A DNA stretch of 64,000 nt from an uncultured Clostridia bacterium (GCA_947629095.1 CANRCK010000001.1:124001-188000), one strand, 5' to 3'; counted from the stretch's first letter, positions 52,920 to 62,321 are shown. A program made the numbers and translations. Notes: generated by a model not told the origin, from the letters alone.

Positions 52920-53342
52920 ACTCCCCGAGTTAATCATAAACGCGCGGTAGACCTGTTCAAGAAGTATCACCCGCATAAGCTGATGAGGGAAAGTCATGGA
53001 GGAAAATGAAAGCTTAAAGTCGCTTTTTTCCTTGACGGAGCCGTCAAGCCCGCACGAGGAGCCGATAATAAGCGAAATTTCTTTGCCTGCATCGCAGAGG
53101 GTTTTGATTTTTTTTGCGAATTCTTCGCTTGAAAGGCGTTCGCCCTCCACGCAAAGAGCAATTTTGTAGCCCTTTGCCGCTTTTAACAGAGGTTCAGCCT
53201 CTTCCTTTAACGATTTGCCCTCTGGCAGTTCCTTTATTTCGACCTTTGCAAAGCGGGAAAGGCGCTTTAAATACTCGGCTATTGCCGAACGGAGATATTC
53301 CTCTTTTATTTTTCCCACGCAAACTATATTGATTTTTTGCAT
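52905..53342 (-). CDS. rlmH: 23S rRNA (pseudouridine1915-N3)-methyltransferase
   Basis: The 145-residue SPOUT methyltransferase modifies helix 69 of 23S rRNA. Family signs are the MQKINIVCVGKIKEEYL start, LIIGSSCGLDGSV (usual GGSDG, here GSSCG), LSFSSMTFPHQLMRVILLEQVYRAF and the YHK end. It is about 10 residues shorter than common. It follows the CPBP gene by 3 bp (AAGG site). Confidence 0.96.
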   Translation of the reverse strand: MQKINIVCVGKIKEEYLRSAIAEYLKRLSRFAKVEIKELPEGKSLKEEAEPLLKAAKGYKIALCVEGERLSSEEFAKKIKTLCDAGKEISLIIGSSCGLDGSVKEKSDFKLSFSSMTFPHQLMRVILLEQVYRAFMINSGSEYHK

Positions 53343-53345
53343 TGC

Positions 53346-54254
53346 TTACCTTATAAAAAACGAAAGAATCCACACGACCGCAAGAATGGCGACGCCGACC
53401 CACGCGGTTATAAAAAAGTTTTTTACGCCGCCCTTGCCGCCCTTTGAGAGGGGCTTTTTATCGAGTGCGAGCCACACTATGCCGCCCACAAAGGCAACCG
53501 CGGCAAGAACGGTTACGGTTATATCGGCTGCCGCGGGAAGGGCGAGACTGCCGTTTGCGTCGGTTGCGCCGCAGGCATAGAGAATTATTATAAGCGCGTT
53601 GTTTGCAAAGTGCATTAAAACGCACGGCAATACCGAACCTGAGCGCACGGCAAGAAAGGCAAACACGCAGCCGCAGATGAACTGGTAAATGGTCTGTTCG
53701 GGAGAGGCGTGAAAGAGCGCAAAACAAAATCCCACGATGAATATCGCGCGGATATCGCCCGTTGAAGCGCGAGTGTTTGAAAGTATTATACCGCGGAACA
53801 AAAATTCCTCCATTACCGCGGGCAGAACGGCTATTACGAGGAGCGCGGGCACTATGAGTCCGCCGCCGAGAGAGGGAAGATAAGAACTTTCCTCCCTTGG
53901 GGTGTAGCCGAATAATTTTAAAAATTCCAGAGTGAGAACGTTGAGACCGCTGACGGAAAACAATAACCCGAAAATGAGCAATGCGGCGATTACATAGTAC
54001 TTAACGCCGCACTTGATGGGGGCAACGTCACGAATAGACTGTTTGCGGAAGAGCATTATGAACGCGCTGCCCGCCGCAAGCGCAACGGGAGCGGCAAGAT
54101 AACTCAAATATTTATATGCGTCGGTCTCCTCCCCTATCTTTGCGCCGGTGACTATGAGAGAAACTATTAAGCTTGCAAAAATATACAAAACGACGTTTGC
54201 GGAAAAAGCTATGCCGGCGTCGGCAGAATTGAGTTTTGGATTTGCCTGGTTCAT
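53346..54254 (-). CDS. CPBP-family intramembrane metalloprotease (CAAX-like)
   Basis: The membrane protein has about eight helices and the CPBP motifs EEFLFRG (with the catalytic glutamates) and FALFHASPEQTIYQF (His ligand). Substrate is unknown; in Firmicutes these act in peptide maturation or immunity. I chose M at 54254: the -10 box of a promoter ends six bases before it, so the mRNA seems leaderless. An in-frame ATG at 54269 would overlap the promoter. A proline- and lysine-rich linker precedes the last helix. First gene of the operon CPBP-rlmH-M14-tadA. Confidence 0.88.
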   Translation of the reverse strand: MNQANPKLNSADAGIAFSANVVLYIFASLIVSLIVTGAKIGEETDAYKYLSYLAAPVALAAGSAFIMLFRKQSIRDVAPIKCGVKYYVIAALLIFGLLFSVSGLNVLTLEFLKLFGYTPREESSYLPSLGGGLIVPALLVIAVLPAVMEEFLFRGIILSNTRASTGDIRAIFIVGFCFALFHASPEQTIYQFICGCVFAFLAVRSGSVLPCVLMHFANNALIIILYACGATDANGSLALPAAADITVTVLAAVAFVGGIVWLALDKKPLSKGGKGGVKNFFITAWVGVAILAVVWILSFFIR

Positions 54255-54260
54255 AAGTTG

Positions 54261-54289
54261 ATTATACATTAAAATGAAAATTTAGTAAA
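54261..54289 (-). promoter_or_regulatory. Promoter of the CPBP-rlmH-M14-tadA operon, leaderless
   Basis: TTTACT at 54289-54284, 17 bp, TATAAT at 54266-54261 with a preceding TG. Six bases then separate it from ATG 54254; no ribosome site is present. Confidence 0.7.
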
Positions 54290-54299
54290 CAGTTTTTAA

Positions 54300-54328
54300 T
54301 TTACTTTTTGGGGAGATTGTATTACAAT
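54300..54328 (+). promoter_or_regulatory. Promoter of the fumarase operon
   Basis: TTTACT, 17 bp, TACAAT. It is back to back with the CPBP promoter, 10 bp between -35 boxes. Confidence 0.65.
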
Positions 54329-54356
54329 GTAGATGAATTTATTAAGGAAGTATCGT

Positions 54357-55193
54357 ATGCGTATTGTAAACACAAAGGAAATTTCCGACGCAGTATATAA
54401 AATGGCGCTGCACGCGGGCGTGAATATTACGGAATCCTGCAAGGAAGCGTTGACCGAGGCGTGCAAAAATGAGGACGGCGCGGCGGAATTTGCGCTTGAA
54501 ACCATTTTGAAAAACGCCACGGTGGCGGTTGAAAAAGGTATACCCGTCTGCCAGGACACGGGTATGGCTGTTGTGATTTTGGAGATAGGACAAGAGGTGT
54601 TCTTGGATGGCGAGCTTTTGGGCGACGCGGTGAACGACGGCGTGCGCAGGGCTTACCGGGACGGATACTTCCGTAAATCGGTGTGCAACCCCATAACGCG
54701 CGTGAACACGGGCGACAACACGCCCGCCGTTATTCACACCGAGATAGTTGCGGGCGATAAAATAAAAATTACCTATCTTCCCAAGGGATTCGGAAGCGAA
54801 AATATGTCCAAGCTGTATATGCTTAAACCCGCGCAGGGCGTTGAGGGGATAATTTCGGCGATTGTTGAAACAGTGAAGTCGGCGGGTTCCCGCCCCTGCC
54901 CTCCCGTTTATGTGGGCGTTGGGATAGGCGGGTCGTTCGACACGTGCGCATATCTTGCAAAAAAAGCCATAACGCGCGACGTGGGCACAAAAAATCCCGA
55001 CGGGGAGATTGCAAAAATAGAGGACGAAGCTTTGAAGAGAATAAACGCCCTGAACATAGGTTGCCAAGGGTTCCACGGAAGGACTACGGCGATAGGCGTG
55101 AGCTGCGAATGGGCGCCCACGCACATTGCGGGGCTGCCCGTGGCGGTGAATATACAGTGCCATTGCGTGCGCTGCGAAAAGGAGATAATATGA
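54357..55193 (+). CDS. Fumarate hydratase class I, alpha subunit
   Basis: The 278-residue subunit forms, with the next gene, an iron-sulfur hydratase for fumarate and malate (tartrate dehydratase is a close relative). Cluster-type cysteines lie in PVCQDTGM, GGSFDTC and the CHCVRC end. PRPCPPVYVGVGIGG is typical. I chose ATG 54357 behind AAGGAAG; a frame from 54333 exists but lacks a ribosome site. It overlaps the beta gene by 4 bp. No other TCA-cycle gene is nearby. Confidence 0.92.
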   Translation: MRIVNTKEISDAVYKMALHAGVNITESCKEALTEACKNEDGAAEFALETILKNATVAVEKGIPVCQDTGMAVVILEIGQEVFLDGELLGDAVNDGVRRAYRDGYFRKSVCNPITRVNTGDNTPAVIHTEIVAGDKIKITYLPKGFGSENMSKLYMLKPAQGVEGIISAIVETVKSAGSRPCPPVYVGVGIGGSFDTCAYLAKKAITRDVGTKNPDGEIAKIEDEALKRINALNIGCQGFHGRTTAIGVSCEWAPTHIAGLPVAVNIQCHCVRCEKEII

Positions 55194-55708
55194 TAAAACT
55201 TACCTTGCCGTTGGATAAAGAGACGGTTAAAAGCCTGAAAGCGGGCGACAGCGTGCTTATAAGCGGCACTATCATGACGGCGCGGGACTGCGCGCATAAG
55301 AGGATTTTCGAGTATATAAAAGAGGGCAAAAAACTGCCCTTTGATTTGAAGGACGCAATTATTTATTATGCGGGTCCCTGCCCCGCAAAGCCCGGAATGG
55401 CTTCGGGCAGCTGCGGCCCCACCACCTCCGCCAGAATGGACAGCTTTGCCCCCGCACTTCTGGATATGGGATTGGGCGGAATGATAGGCAAAGGCGAAAT
55501 GAGCGGTGAGGTGCGCGAGGCGATAAAACGCAATACATGCGTGTATTTTGCGGCGATAGGCGGCGCTGGCGCACTGTATGGCAACGCCATTGAAAAGAGC
55601 GAGTGCATAGCTTTTGCCGACCTATTATCCGAGGCGGTTTATAAGCTGGAAGTTGTTGATTTCCCCGCCGTTGTGGCATACGACTGCGAGGGAAATTCGA
55701 TTTATTGA
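55190..55708 (+). CDS. Fumarate hydratase class I, beta subunit
   Basis: The 172-residue subunit begins MIKLTLPLDKETVKSLKAGDSV behind AAAAGGAG, at an ATGA overlap with the alpha gene. It has ISGTIMTARDCAHKR, YYAGPCPAKPGMASGSCGPTTSARMD and FAAIGGAGALYG, all typical. A longer frame from 54944 is only the antisense-free overlap with alpha and was not used. Confidence 0.93.
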   Translation: MIKLTLPLDKETVKSLKAGDSVLISGTIMTARDCAHKRIFEYIKEGKKLPFDLKDAIIYYAGPCPAKPGMASGSCGPTTSARMDSFAPALLDMGLGGMIGKGEMSGEVREAIKRNTCVYFAAIGGAGALYGNAIEKSECIAFADLLSEAVYKLEVVDFPAVVAYDCEGNSIY

Positions 55709-55740
55709 ATCAATGTTTTGGAATTTGTAGCATACGGACA

Positions 55741-55779
55741 AGCCGCCCGCGCAAAACTTGCGCGGGCGGCTTTATTTTT
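55741..55779 (+). terminator. Terminator after the fumarase operon
   Basis: A 14-bp perfect stem AGCCGCCCGCGCAA/TTGCGCGGGCGGCT with a three-base loop, then TTATTTTT. Confidence 0.9.
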
Positions 55780-55820
55780 GAAGTGCGGAATAATAAAACA
55801 AACTATTTTTAAAAAAGGGG

Positions 55821-55849
55821 TTGACAGCCGCGGGTTTGCACGATATAAT
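55821..55849 (+). promoter_or_regulatory. Consensus promoter of the GntR/ABC operon
   Basis: TTGACA, 17 bp, TATAAT. It is followed by the direct repeat AATACAGAT twice (55851-55869), which could bind the YtrA-like repressor. Confidence 0.85.
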
Positions 55850-55880
55850 TAATACAGATAATACAGATTTGGACTTAATT

Positions 55881-56225
55881 ATGGGCGGTAGACCGAACGT
55901 TTACGAGAGTATTGTGAGCGGAATTAAAAGAGATATAGAGCTGGGCATTTTACGGGAGGGCGACAGGTTGCCGTCCTGCCGTGAAATGGCGTTGAAGCTT
56001 GGCGTGAACCCGAACACGGTGCAGAGGGCATATTCGGCGCTGGAGGGCGAAGGGCTTATATATACCCTGCCCAAAAAGGGCGTTTACGTTGCGGATAAAA
56101 AGAGGGAAGATTCCGCCGAGGAACACGCAAGGCGGGCGTTGGAGGCTTTAAAGGCGGAAGGATTGTTGAAAGAACACCTATTGAAACTTTTGAACGAACT
56201 GTTCGGGGAGGACGGAGATGATTGA
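55881..56225 (+). CDS. GntR-family regulator, YtrA subfamily
   Basis: The 114-residue repressor has a winged helix (about 5-75, GDRLPSCREMALKLGVNPNTVQRAYSALEGEGLIYTLPKKGVYV) and a short dimer tail, as in YtrA. A longer frame would start at 55821 inside the promoter, so ATG 55881 is preferred; its ribosome site is weak (GGA). It overlaps the ABC gene by 8 bp and probably represses the operon. Confidence 0.92.
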   Translation: MGGRPNVYESIVSGIKRDIELGILREGDRLPSCREMALKLGVNPNTVQRAYSALEGEGLIYTLPKKGVYVADKKREDSAEEHARRALEALKAEGLLKEHLLKLLNELFGEDGDD

Positions 56226-57093
56226 AATTAGAAATCTCGGGAAGAGCTTCGGCGAAAAACAGGTGCTTTCGGGCGCGGAGCTAAGCGTTGAGAAAGGCTC
56301 GGTGTTCGGGCTTATAGGAATAAACGGCGCGGGGAAAAGCACGCTTTTGAGACTGATAGCCGGCGTTTTAAAACCGGACTGCGGAGAAATTCTGATAGAC
56401 GGGGAGCCGGTATACGAAAACGAAAGCGTAAAGAAAAAAATCTTTTTTTTGCAGGACGACCCCTACTATACCACTAATCTGACGGCAAGGACGCAGGCGG
56501 AGTTTTATAAAAATTTTTACGACTTTGACGACGGCGTGTTTTTGAGTTACGCAGACAAGTTTAAGCTGAACATATCAAAGCCGCTGAGAAATTTTTCAAA
56601 GGGAATGAAGCGGCAGACATTTATTTCGCTGGCGCTTGCCTGTAAGCCCGAATATATGCTTTTGGACGAGGCGTTCGACGGGCTGGACCCTTTGGCAAGG
56701 CTGGAGTTTAAGCGCGGGATTATAGAGCTTGCCGAAAAGGGAACTACATTTTTGATTGCCTCCCACTCCCTCCGCGAGCTTGAAGATATTTCGGACAGCT
56801 TTGCCCTTTTGGACGATAAAACGGTTAAAGCCTACGGAAATTTGCAGGGAGAGCTTGCAAAGTTAAGCAAGTTCCAGCTTGTTTTCGAGGACGATAAATC
56901 GCGGGAAGATATGCCATTTGAATGTTTGCACTTTGAAAAGACGGGCAGGGTTATACGACTTGTGGCAAAGGGCGATCCACAAACAATACGCGCCTGTATT
57001 GAAAATATGAAGCCCGTGGTGATGGACGAAATACCCATGGACTTTGAAGATATGTTTATTTACGAGGTGGGCGAACGGGGGTATCTTAAATGA
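56218..57093 (+). CDS. ABC transporter ATP-binding protein
   Basis: The 291-residue ATPase has Walker A GINGAGKST (about 34-42), the signature NFSKGMKRQ (a YtrB/BcrA-like form of LSGGQ), Walker B YMLLDEAFDGLD and a switch His in SHSLREL. It energises the membrane protein of the next gene, 4-bp overlap. Related systems export or sense wall-active peptides; the substrate is unknown. Confidence 0.95.
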   Translation: MIEIRNLGKSFGEKQVLSGAELSVEKGSVFGLIGINGAGKSTLLRLIAGVLKPDCGEILIDGEPVYENESVKKKIFFLQDDPYYTTNLTARTQAEFYKNFYDFDDGVFLSYADKFKLNISKPLRNFSKGMKRQTFISLALACKPEYMLLDEAFDGLDPLARLEFKRGIIELAEKGTTFLIASHSLRELEDISDSFALLDDKTVKAYGNLQGELAKLSKFQLVFEDDKSREDMPFECLHFEKTGRVIRLVAKGDPQTIRACIENMKPVVMDEIPMDFEDMFIYEVGERGYLK

Positions 57094-58163
57094 AAAAATA
57101 TTTTTTGTATTACCTTAAAAAATGTATTCTTCCCTTTATTATCCTCACAGTGTTTGCCATAATTGTGTACGTTGTGCCCATTGAAGTGCACAATTATTCG
57201 GGCTGGAATAACCCGGAAACGCTGCCCGAGGGATATCCCGAGTACCTTGCAAACCGCGTAAACCTGTACTACGCCGAATTTTTGGTTTCGGTGGTTTTAA
57301 TGGCTGTGATAACGCCCGTATATGTGTTCAATTATAAAATGAACAAGCGGAGCGCGGATATGTTCTACTCCCTGCCCCTCTCCCGCACGAAAATTTTTGC
57401 AGTGCATTTTTTGACGGGACTTTTGGGCATTTACGCCGCGGCTACCGTTGCGTATTGGCTGGGATTTGCCGCCATTGCCGCGCGGGTGAGGCGGTTGCAT
57501 CTTATATACTACCTCTACGCATATCTCGCCCTACCCGTGCCGATATTCACCTGTTACTCCCTTGCCGCATTTTTATTTACCCGGGCAAACACCGTGGAGG
57601 ACGGCGTGGTGAGCGTTTTGGGCGGGTTCCTTGCGGGAATAGCGCTTATGTACGCCATAGATGACATCACATTCAGATTTTCCTTTTTCTATTCCTTTAA
57701 TTTGATTTCGTTTACGCCGTTCGGAATTATGCAGGCGCTCGCCCCGCTCTTTGAAGCGGCGTACCTCAAAGACGGCATTGCGTTATGGAGTTTTGCGGGA
57801 GGCGTTCCCGGTCCCGCGCTGAACAATATTTTGATACTTTCGGGCGGGATATTATATACCCTGCTTGCAGGCGCGGCAACCGCGTATATGTTATTAACCG
57901 AAAAAAACCGCCGCGCCGAGAACTGCGAACAGATTACGGAGAGTTTATTCTGCTATAAAGCATATATTCCATTCTATTTGATTATCATATGCGCCATAGC
58001 GACAATAGACTCGGCGGCTTTTGTGTGCATTACCGTGCTTGCGGCTGCAGTGGCTACCATTGCCTGGCGGAGAACTTTTAAAATAGGCGTAAAACACGCC
58101 GTGCTGCTGTGCGTGTACATTGCCGTTGCGCTTATTCTTGCCTGCATCTTTTCTATGTTCTAA
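57090..58163 (+). CDS. ABC transporter membrane subunit
   Basis: The 357-residue protein has eight or so membrane helices (first at about 15-31) and a KRSADMFYSLPLSRTKIF segment after the second helix, typical of ABC-2-like permeases of YtrA operons. It overlaps the ATPase by 4 bp. Cargo is unknown. Confidence 0.88.
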   Translation: MKKYFLYYLKKCILPFIILTVFAIIVYVVPIEVHNYSGWNNPETLPEGYPEYLANRVNLYYAEFLVSVVLMAVITPVYVFNYKMNKRSADMFYSLPLSRTKIFAVHFLTGLLGIYAAATVAYWLGFAAIAARVRRLHLIYYLYAYLALPVPIFTCYSLAAFLFTRANTVEDGVVSVLGGFLAGIALMYAIDDITFRFSFFYSFNLISFTPFGIMQALAPLFEAAYLKDGIALWSFAGGVPGPALNNILILSGGILYTLLAGAATAYMLLTEKNRRAENCEQITESLFCYKAYIPFYLIIICAIATIDSAAFVCITVLAAAVATIAWRRTFKIGVKHAVLLCVYIAVALILACIFSMF

Positions 58164-58246
58164 ACAAGGAGAAAATAAATACGTAGCACAATAAAATTGC
58201 GGAAAGCGGAAAATATTTGTATATTGACGCGGGCGTGTAAAATAAG

Positions 58247-58275
58247 TTGACAACGATAAAAATTTTAAATATAAT
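58247..58275 (+). promoter_or_regulatory. Consensus promoter of the pheST leader
   Basis: TTGACA, 17 bp, TATAAT. The start near 58282 gives a leader of over 500 nt before pheS, far longer than a T-box alone needs. Confidence 0.8.
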
Positions 58276-58281
58276 TTTATT

Positions 58282-58530
58282 TGTTTTGAAAGAGTGCAGG
58301 CACGGCTTGCCGAGCTTTTTGTGAACTATTCTAAATAATTACGGCGCAAGGAAAATCACAATTTTCCGCAGCGCGACCCAATTTGCAAACCCTTTTGCCT
58401 CAGCGGGGTGAATGCCTGCGATTATATAATCGTGGGCACTTAAAAATCGCAGGCATAGGGGCAGCGCTCCTAAAAATCACGAAAAATTTGAGTGTGCGCA
58501 ACCACACGAAAATTTTTGTGAAAAACTTAA
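58282..58530 (+). ncRNA. Unassigned structured RNA upstream of the T-box
   Basis: This 250-nt stretch holds several stems: CGGCTTGCCG (near 58303) followed by AGCTTTTT; GGAAAAT/ATTTTCC; an exact 11-bp ATGCCTGCGAT/ATCGCAGGCAT enclosing 23 nt (about 58412-58456); and a long stem CACGAAAAATTT/AAATTTTTGTG with GTGTG/CACAC inside (about 58476-58523). No open frame is credible. It may be a separate small RNA or an added leader domain; I do not recognise a family. Confidence 0.45.
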
Positions 58531-58534
58531 ATAA

Positions 58535-58770
58535 AGGCGTTGAACGGGACAGACGTGCGCAGATACTCCCCTTAAGAGAGAAAAATCCGTGGGCTGAGAG
58601 GTTTTTTACGGGAGTGCGGACGGTATTCACCCACGAGCCGAAGCGTGAAAGGAAACGATTAGCGCTCTCCGCTTAACCTTGGCGTTATAAGGCAATAAGA
58701 CGTCACCCTGTGGCGTGAATCAGGTGGTACCGCGAAAAATTTTCGCCCTGTGCTTTGCACGGGGCTTTTT
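58535..58770 (+). promoter_or_regulatory. T-box riboswitch (Phe) controlling pheST
   Basis: The leader binds uncharged tRNA-Phe and lets transcription go on. Stem I shows AGATA, AAGAGAG and GAGTGCGG elements. The specifier codon TTC (Phe) is at 58626-58628 within GGTATTCACC. The conserved T-box GGTGGTACCGCG is at 58723-58734. The terminator is GCCCTGTGC/GCACGGGGC then TTTTT at 58745-58770. The specifier and the gene agree. Confidence 0.95.
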
Positions 58771-58794
58771 ATTATAAATATTTAAGGAGAATTT

Positions 58795-59823
58795 ATGGAA
58801 ATTCACGAGAAAATAAAGGAGATTGAAGCTAAAATTTCCGAAGCGCTTGCGAACGTTAAAATTTCCAGACACTTGCAGGAAGTTAAAATGAAGTTTTTGG
58901 GAAAAACGGGCGAAATTTCCGAACTTATGAAAGGAATGCGCGAAGTGCCGCCCGAAAAGAAGCGCGAAGTGGGACAGCTTTTAAACGAGTTGAGAACGCG
59001 CGCAGAACAGCGGTTTGACGAGTTGAATTCAAAACTCAAAGAAAAAGAGCTTGAAGAGAGATACGCCGCAGAGACGATTGACGTTACCATGCCCGCCAAA
59101 AAGGCGGAGAGCGGCTCCTTCCACCCCAACACTTTAATCCGCAACGAGCTTGTTTCCATATTTTCGGGAATGGGCTTTGAGGTATTCGAAGGACCGGAAA
59201 TAGAGAACGATTACTATAACTTTACGGCTTTGAACACGCCGAAGGACCACCCTGCAAGAGATATGCAGGATACCTTTTATCTTGCGCCCGACCTGCTTTT
59301 GAGGACGCAGACATCGGCGGGGCAGATACGCGTTATGGAAAATAAAAAGCCGCCCATTAAAATTCTTTCCCCGGGGAAGGTTTACAGAAGCGACGACGAC
59401 GCAACGCACTCCCCTATGTTTTCGCAGATGGAGGGCTTGGTTGTGGACAAGGGCATTACCCTTTGCGACCTTAAGGGAATGTTGGACGAGTTTGCGCGCA
59501 AGGTGTTCGGCGAGGGCGTGAAAACGCGGCTGCGCCCCTCCTACTTCCCCTTTACCGAGCCTTCGGTTGAAGTGGACGTGAGCTGCTTTGAATGCGGCGG
59601 CAAAGGTTGCAGGCTGTGCAAGGGAACGGGCTGGATTGAGGTTTTGGGCGCAGGTATGGTGAACAGGCGCGTTTTGGAGGGCTGCGGCGTGGACCCCGAC
59701 GTGTACTCCGGCTTTGCATTCGGCATGGGCATTGAAAGAATTGCGATGCTTAAATACGGCATAAACAATATGAAGCTGCTCTTTGAGGGCGACACGAGAT
59801 TTTTAAAACAATTTAAGGATTGA
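58795..59823 (+). CDS. pheS: Phenylalanyl-tRNA synthetase alpha subunit
   Basis: The 342-residue catalytic subunit has an N-terminal coiled coil (1-90), class II motif 2 ([20 protein letters not shown]) and motif 3 ([14 protein letters not shown]), and a cysteine quartet [17 protein letters not shown] (about 262-278). AAGGAG precedes the ATG. It forms a heterotetramer with PheT and is T-box controlled. Confidence 0.98.
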   Translation: MEIHEKIKEIEAKISEALANVKISRHLQEVKMKFLGKTGEISELMKGMREVPPEKKREVGQLLNELRTRAEQRFDELNSKLKEKELEERYAAETIDVTMPAKKAESGSFHPNTLIRNELVSIFSGMGFEVFEGPEIENDYYNFTALNTPKDHPARDMQDTFYLAPDLLLRTQTSAGQIRVMENKKPPIKILSPGKVYRSDDDATHSPMFSQMEGLVVDKGITLCDLKGMLDEFARKVFGEGVKTRLRPSYFPFTEPSVEVDVSCFECGGKGCRLCKGTGWIEVLGAGMVNRRVLEGCGVDPDVYSGFAFGMGIERIAMLKYGINNMKLLFEGDTRFLKQFKD

Positions 59824-59831
59824 GGTAGAAT

Positions 59832-62243
59832 ATGAAGGCACCTTTAAGTTGGCTGAAAGATTACGTTGATATAGATATCCCCGCAGAAGAGCTGATGCAA
59901 AAGCTGTTTTCGTGCGGGTTCGAGGTTGAAGAACTCATTGAAGTGGGCAAGGATATTTCGGGCGTTGTAGTTGGCGAAGTTGTGGAGTGCGAACCTGTGG
60001 AAGGAACGCATTTGCACGTGTGCAAGGTTGACTGCGGAAAGCACGGAGTTTTGCAGATTTGCTGCGGCGCGGACAATGTTAAAAAGGGAATAAAAGCCCC
60101 CGTTGCGCTTGTAGGCGCAACCGTTTACGCGACGGGCAAGGACCACGTTACCGTGGAGGGCGTTATGACCATTAAAAAGGGAAAGCTCCGCGGCATAGAG
60201 AGCGACGGTATGCTTTGCTCGGGCGTGGAAATAGGCGTGAACGGGGATACGTTTGAGGGCGGAGATTACTGCGGGCTGCTCCTCTTGCCCCGCGAATTTG
60301 AAAACGGCGCGGATATAAAGCCTCTCGTAGGGCTAAACGACTATATTTTCGACATAGCGGTTACGGCAAACCGACCCGACTGTCAATCCATTTTGGGTAT
60401 AGCGCGCGAAGTAGCCGCCGTGCTCGGTAAAAAAGTTAAGGAACCCGACTGCTCCTACACTGCCGTTGCGGGAAAATACGGGGAAATTAAAATTTCGGAC
60501 CTGGCGCCCGAGCTTTGCCCGAGATATATAGGGCACTATGTTAAGGACGTTAAAATAGGTCCTTCTCCCATGTGGCTGAAAAAGAGGCTGTCCTCGTGCG
60601 GGCTGCGCTCCATAAATAATGTTGTGGACATTACGAACTTTATATTGCTTGAAATGGGGCAGCCGATGCATGCCTTTGACTTGAATACGCTCGGGGGTCG
60701 GGAGATTGTTGTGCGCAGGGCGCGCGACAAGGAAAAAATAGTTACGCTTGACAACAATGAATTTGAGCTGAATAGCGAAAATCTTGTTATATGCGACGGC
60801 GAAAAACCCGTTGCGCTTGCCGGCGTTATGGGCGGGCTTAACAGCGAAATTACCGAAAATACGGGCGAAGTTCTGTTTGAAGCGGCTAAGTTTGCGCGCG
60901 ACAGCATAAGAAAGACGGCGAGGGCTTTGGGACAGCATACCGATAGCTCGGCGCTGTTTGAAAAAGGCGTGAACGAATATACCACCGAAAAAGCCATGGC
61001 AAGGGCTTTGCACCTGATACAGGAATTGAACTGCGGAACCGTTACAGACGTTCATAAGGACGTTAAAACGGAATATTCAAAGCTCGAAAACAAAAAGATG
61101 ACTGTGAGCGTGGAAAAAATAAACGCGCTGCTGGGGATTACTGTGCCCACCGACAAAATAGTGGAAATTTTGAAGAGCCTGAGCTTTGAAGTGGCTGTGA
61201 ACGGCGACAGCCTGCAACTTACCGTGCCCCGCTGGCGCGAGGATATAGACCTTTACCCCGATATTGCCGAAGAAATTATAAGATTGTACGGCTACGAACA
61301 CATCAACGGAACGTTTATGCCCTCGGCTTCGATTACGAACGGCGGTTATTCCCCCGAACAGAAAGCCGAAATGAGGCTTAAACAGGCTCTGTCGGGCAAG
61401 GGGCTTTATGAAATTTCAACCTACTCATTCTATTCGCAAAAGGATTTGGATACTCTGCATATTCCCGAAAACGACGGGCGCAGAAACGCAATACGTATTC
61501 TGAACCCCATAAGCGAGGAATTATCTATTATGCGCACGACGCTTGCGCCCTCGGTGATGCAGGTGATAGTGAGGAACCTCAGGCGTGGGAATATGGAAGG
61601 AAATGTTTACGAGCTTGCAAAAATTTATCTTGCAAAGGAGCTGCCGATAGCCTCGTTCCCCGAAGAGCGCGCAACGCTTGCAATAGGCATGTGGGGAAAG
61701 TGCGACTTTTTTGACCTGAAGGGCGCGGTTGAAACGGTTGCTGACGTACTGAACACAAAATTCGAATACGTTCCCTCAAAAAAAGAGTTTTTACACCCCG
61801 GAATTACAGCTTCGGTTATATGCGACGGAGTTGAAGTTGGGTATTTGGGAATGGTTTCGCCGCAGATTGCGGGGGAGCTTGCGCTGGACCGCCCGGCGTT
61901 TATTGCCGAGCTTGACTACGAGGAGCTTAAAAACCACGCGAAGCCCTTCCGCTACTCTCCCCTCCCCAAATTTGCCGTTGAAACGCGCGACCTTGCGCTT
62001 GTTTGCGACAAAAATATAACCTGCGGAGAGATTGAAAAAGCAATTTACGGCGCATGCAAATACGTTACCGACGTAAAGCTGTTTGACGTGTATGCGGGCG
62101 GACAGGTTGGCGAAGGTAAAAAGTCGATGGCGTTCACCGTTACGTTTACCCCGAAGGACGAGGAAATTTCCACGCGCATAGACGGATTTGTTAAAAAGAT
62201 ATTGGGCAACCTTAAATATAATCTGGAAATCGATCTGAGATAA
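59832..62243 (+). CDS. pheT: Phenylalanyl-tRNA synthetase beta subunit
   Basis: The 803-residue subunit has the tRNA-binding OB domain (about 40-150), B3/B4 editing domain (about 210-380), two B5 domains and the C-terminal ferredoxin-like anticodon domain (about 710-803, PKFAVETRDLALV). It lies 8 bp after pheS with a ribosome site GAGG. Normal length. Confidence 0.98.
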   Translation: MKAPLSWLKDYVDIDIPAEELMQKLFSCGFEVEELIEVGKDISGVVVGEVVECEPVEGTHLHVCKVDCGKHGVLQICCGADNVKKGIKAPVALVGATVYATGKDHVTVEGVMTIKKGKLRGIESDGMLCSGVEIGVNGDTFEGGDYCGLLLLPREFENGADIKPLVGLNDYIFDIAVTANRPDCQSILGIAREVAAVLGKKVKEPDCSYTAVAGKYGEIKISDLAPELCPRYIGHYVKDVKIGPSPMWLKKRLSSCGLRSINNVVDITNFILLEMGQPMHAFDLNTLGGREIVVRRARDKEKIVTLDNNEFELNSENLVICDGEKPVALAGVMGGLNSEITENTGEVLFEAAKFARDSIRKTARALGQHTDSSALFEKGVNEYTTEKAMARALHLIQELNCGTVTDVHKDVKTEYSKLENKKMTVSVEKINALLGITVPTDKIVEILKSLSFEVAVNGDSLQLTVPRWREDIDLYPDIAEEIIRLYGYEHINGTFMPSASITNGGYSPEQKAEMRLKQALSGKGLYEISTYSFYSQKDLDTLHIPENDGRRNAIRILNPISEELSIMRTTLAPSVMQVIVRNLRRGNMEGNVYELAKIYLAKELPIASFPEERATLAIGMWGKCDFFDLKGAVETVADVLNTKFEYVPSKKEFLHPGITASVICDGVEVGYLGMVSPQIAGELALDRPAFIAELDYEELKNHAKPFRYSPLPKFAVETRDLALVCDKNITCGEIEKAIYGACKYVTDVKLFDVYAGGQVGEGKKSMAFTVTFTPKDEEISTRIDGFVKKILGNLKYNLEIDLR

Positions 62244-62283
62244 ATTTATAACCTGTGAGCAGTGGACAAAGATAGTTGTTTTT

Positions 62284-62319
62284 AAAGCGCCGACCGCGTT
62301 GAATGCGGTCGGTGCTTTG
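62284..62319. terminator. Bidirectional terminator between pheT and yunB
   Basis: Stem AAAGCGCCGACCGC/GCGGTCGGTGCTTT with one mismatch, then GTTTT on the plus strand; A/T tracts lie on both sides. Confidence 0.85.
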
Positions 62320-62321
62320 TT

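Noticed and set aside
54342..55163. A 273-codon minus-strand frame
   Set aside because: Antisense shadow of the fumarase alpha gene.
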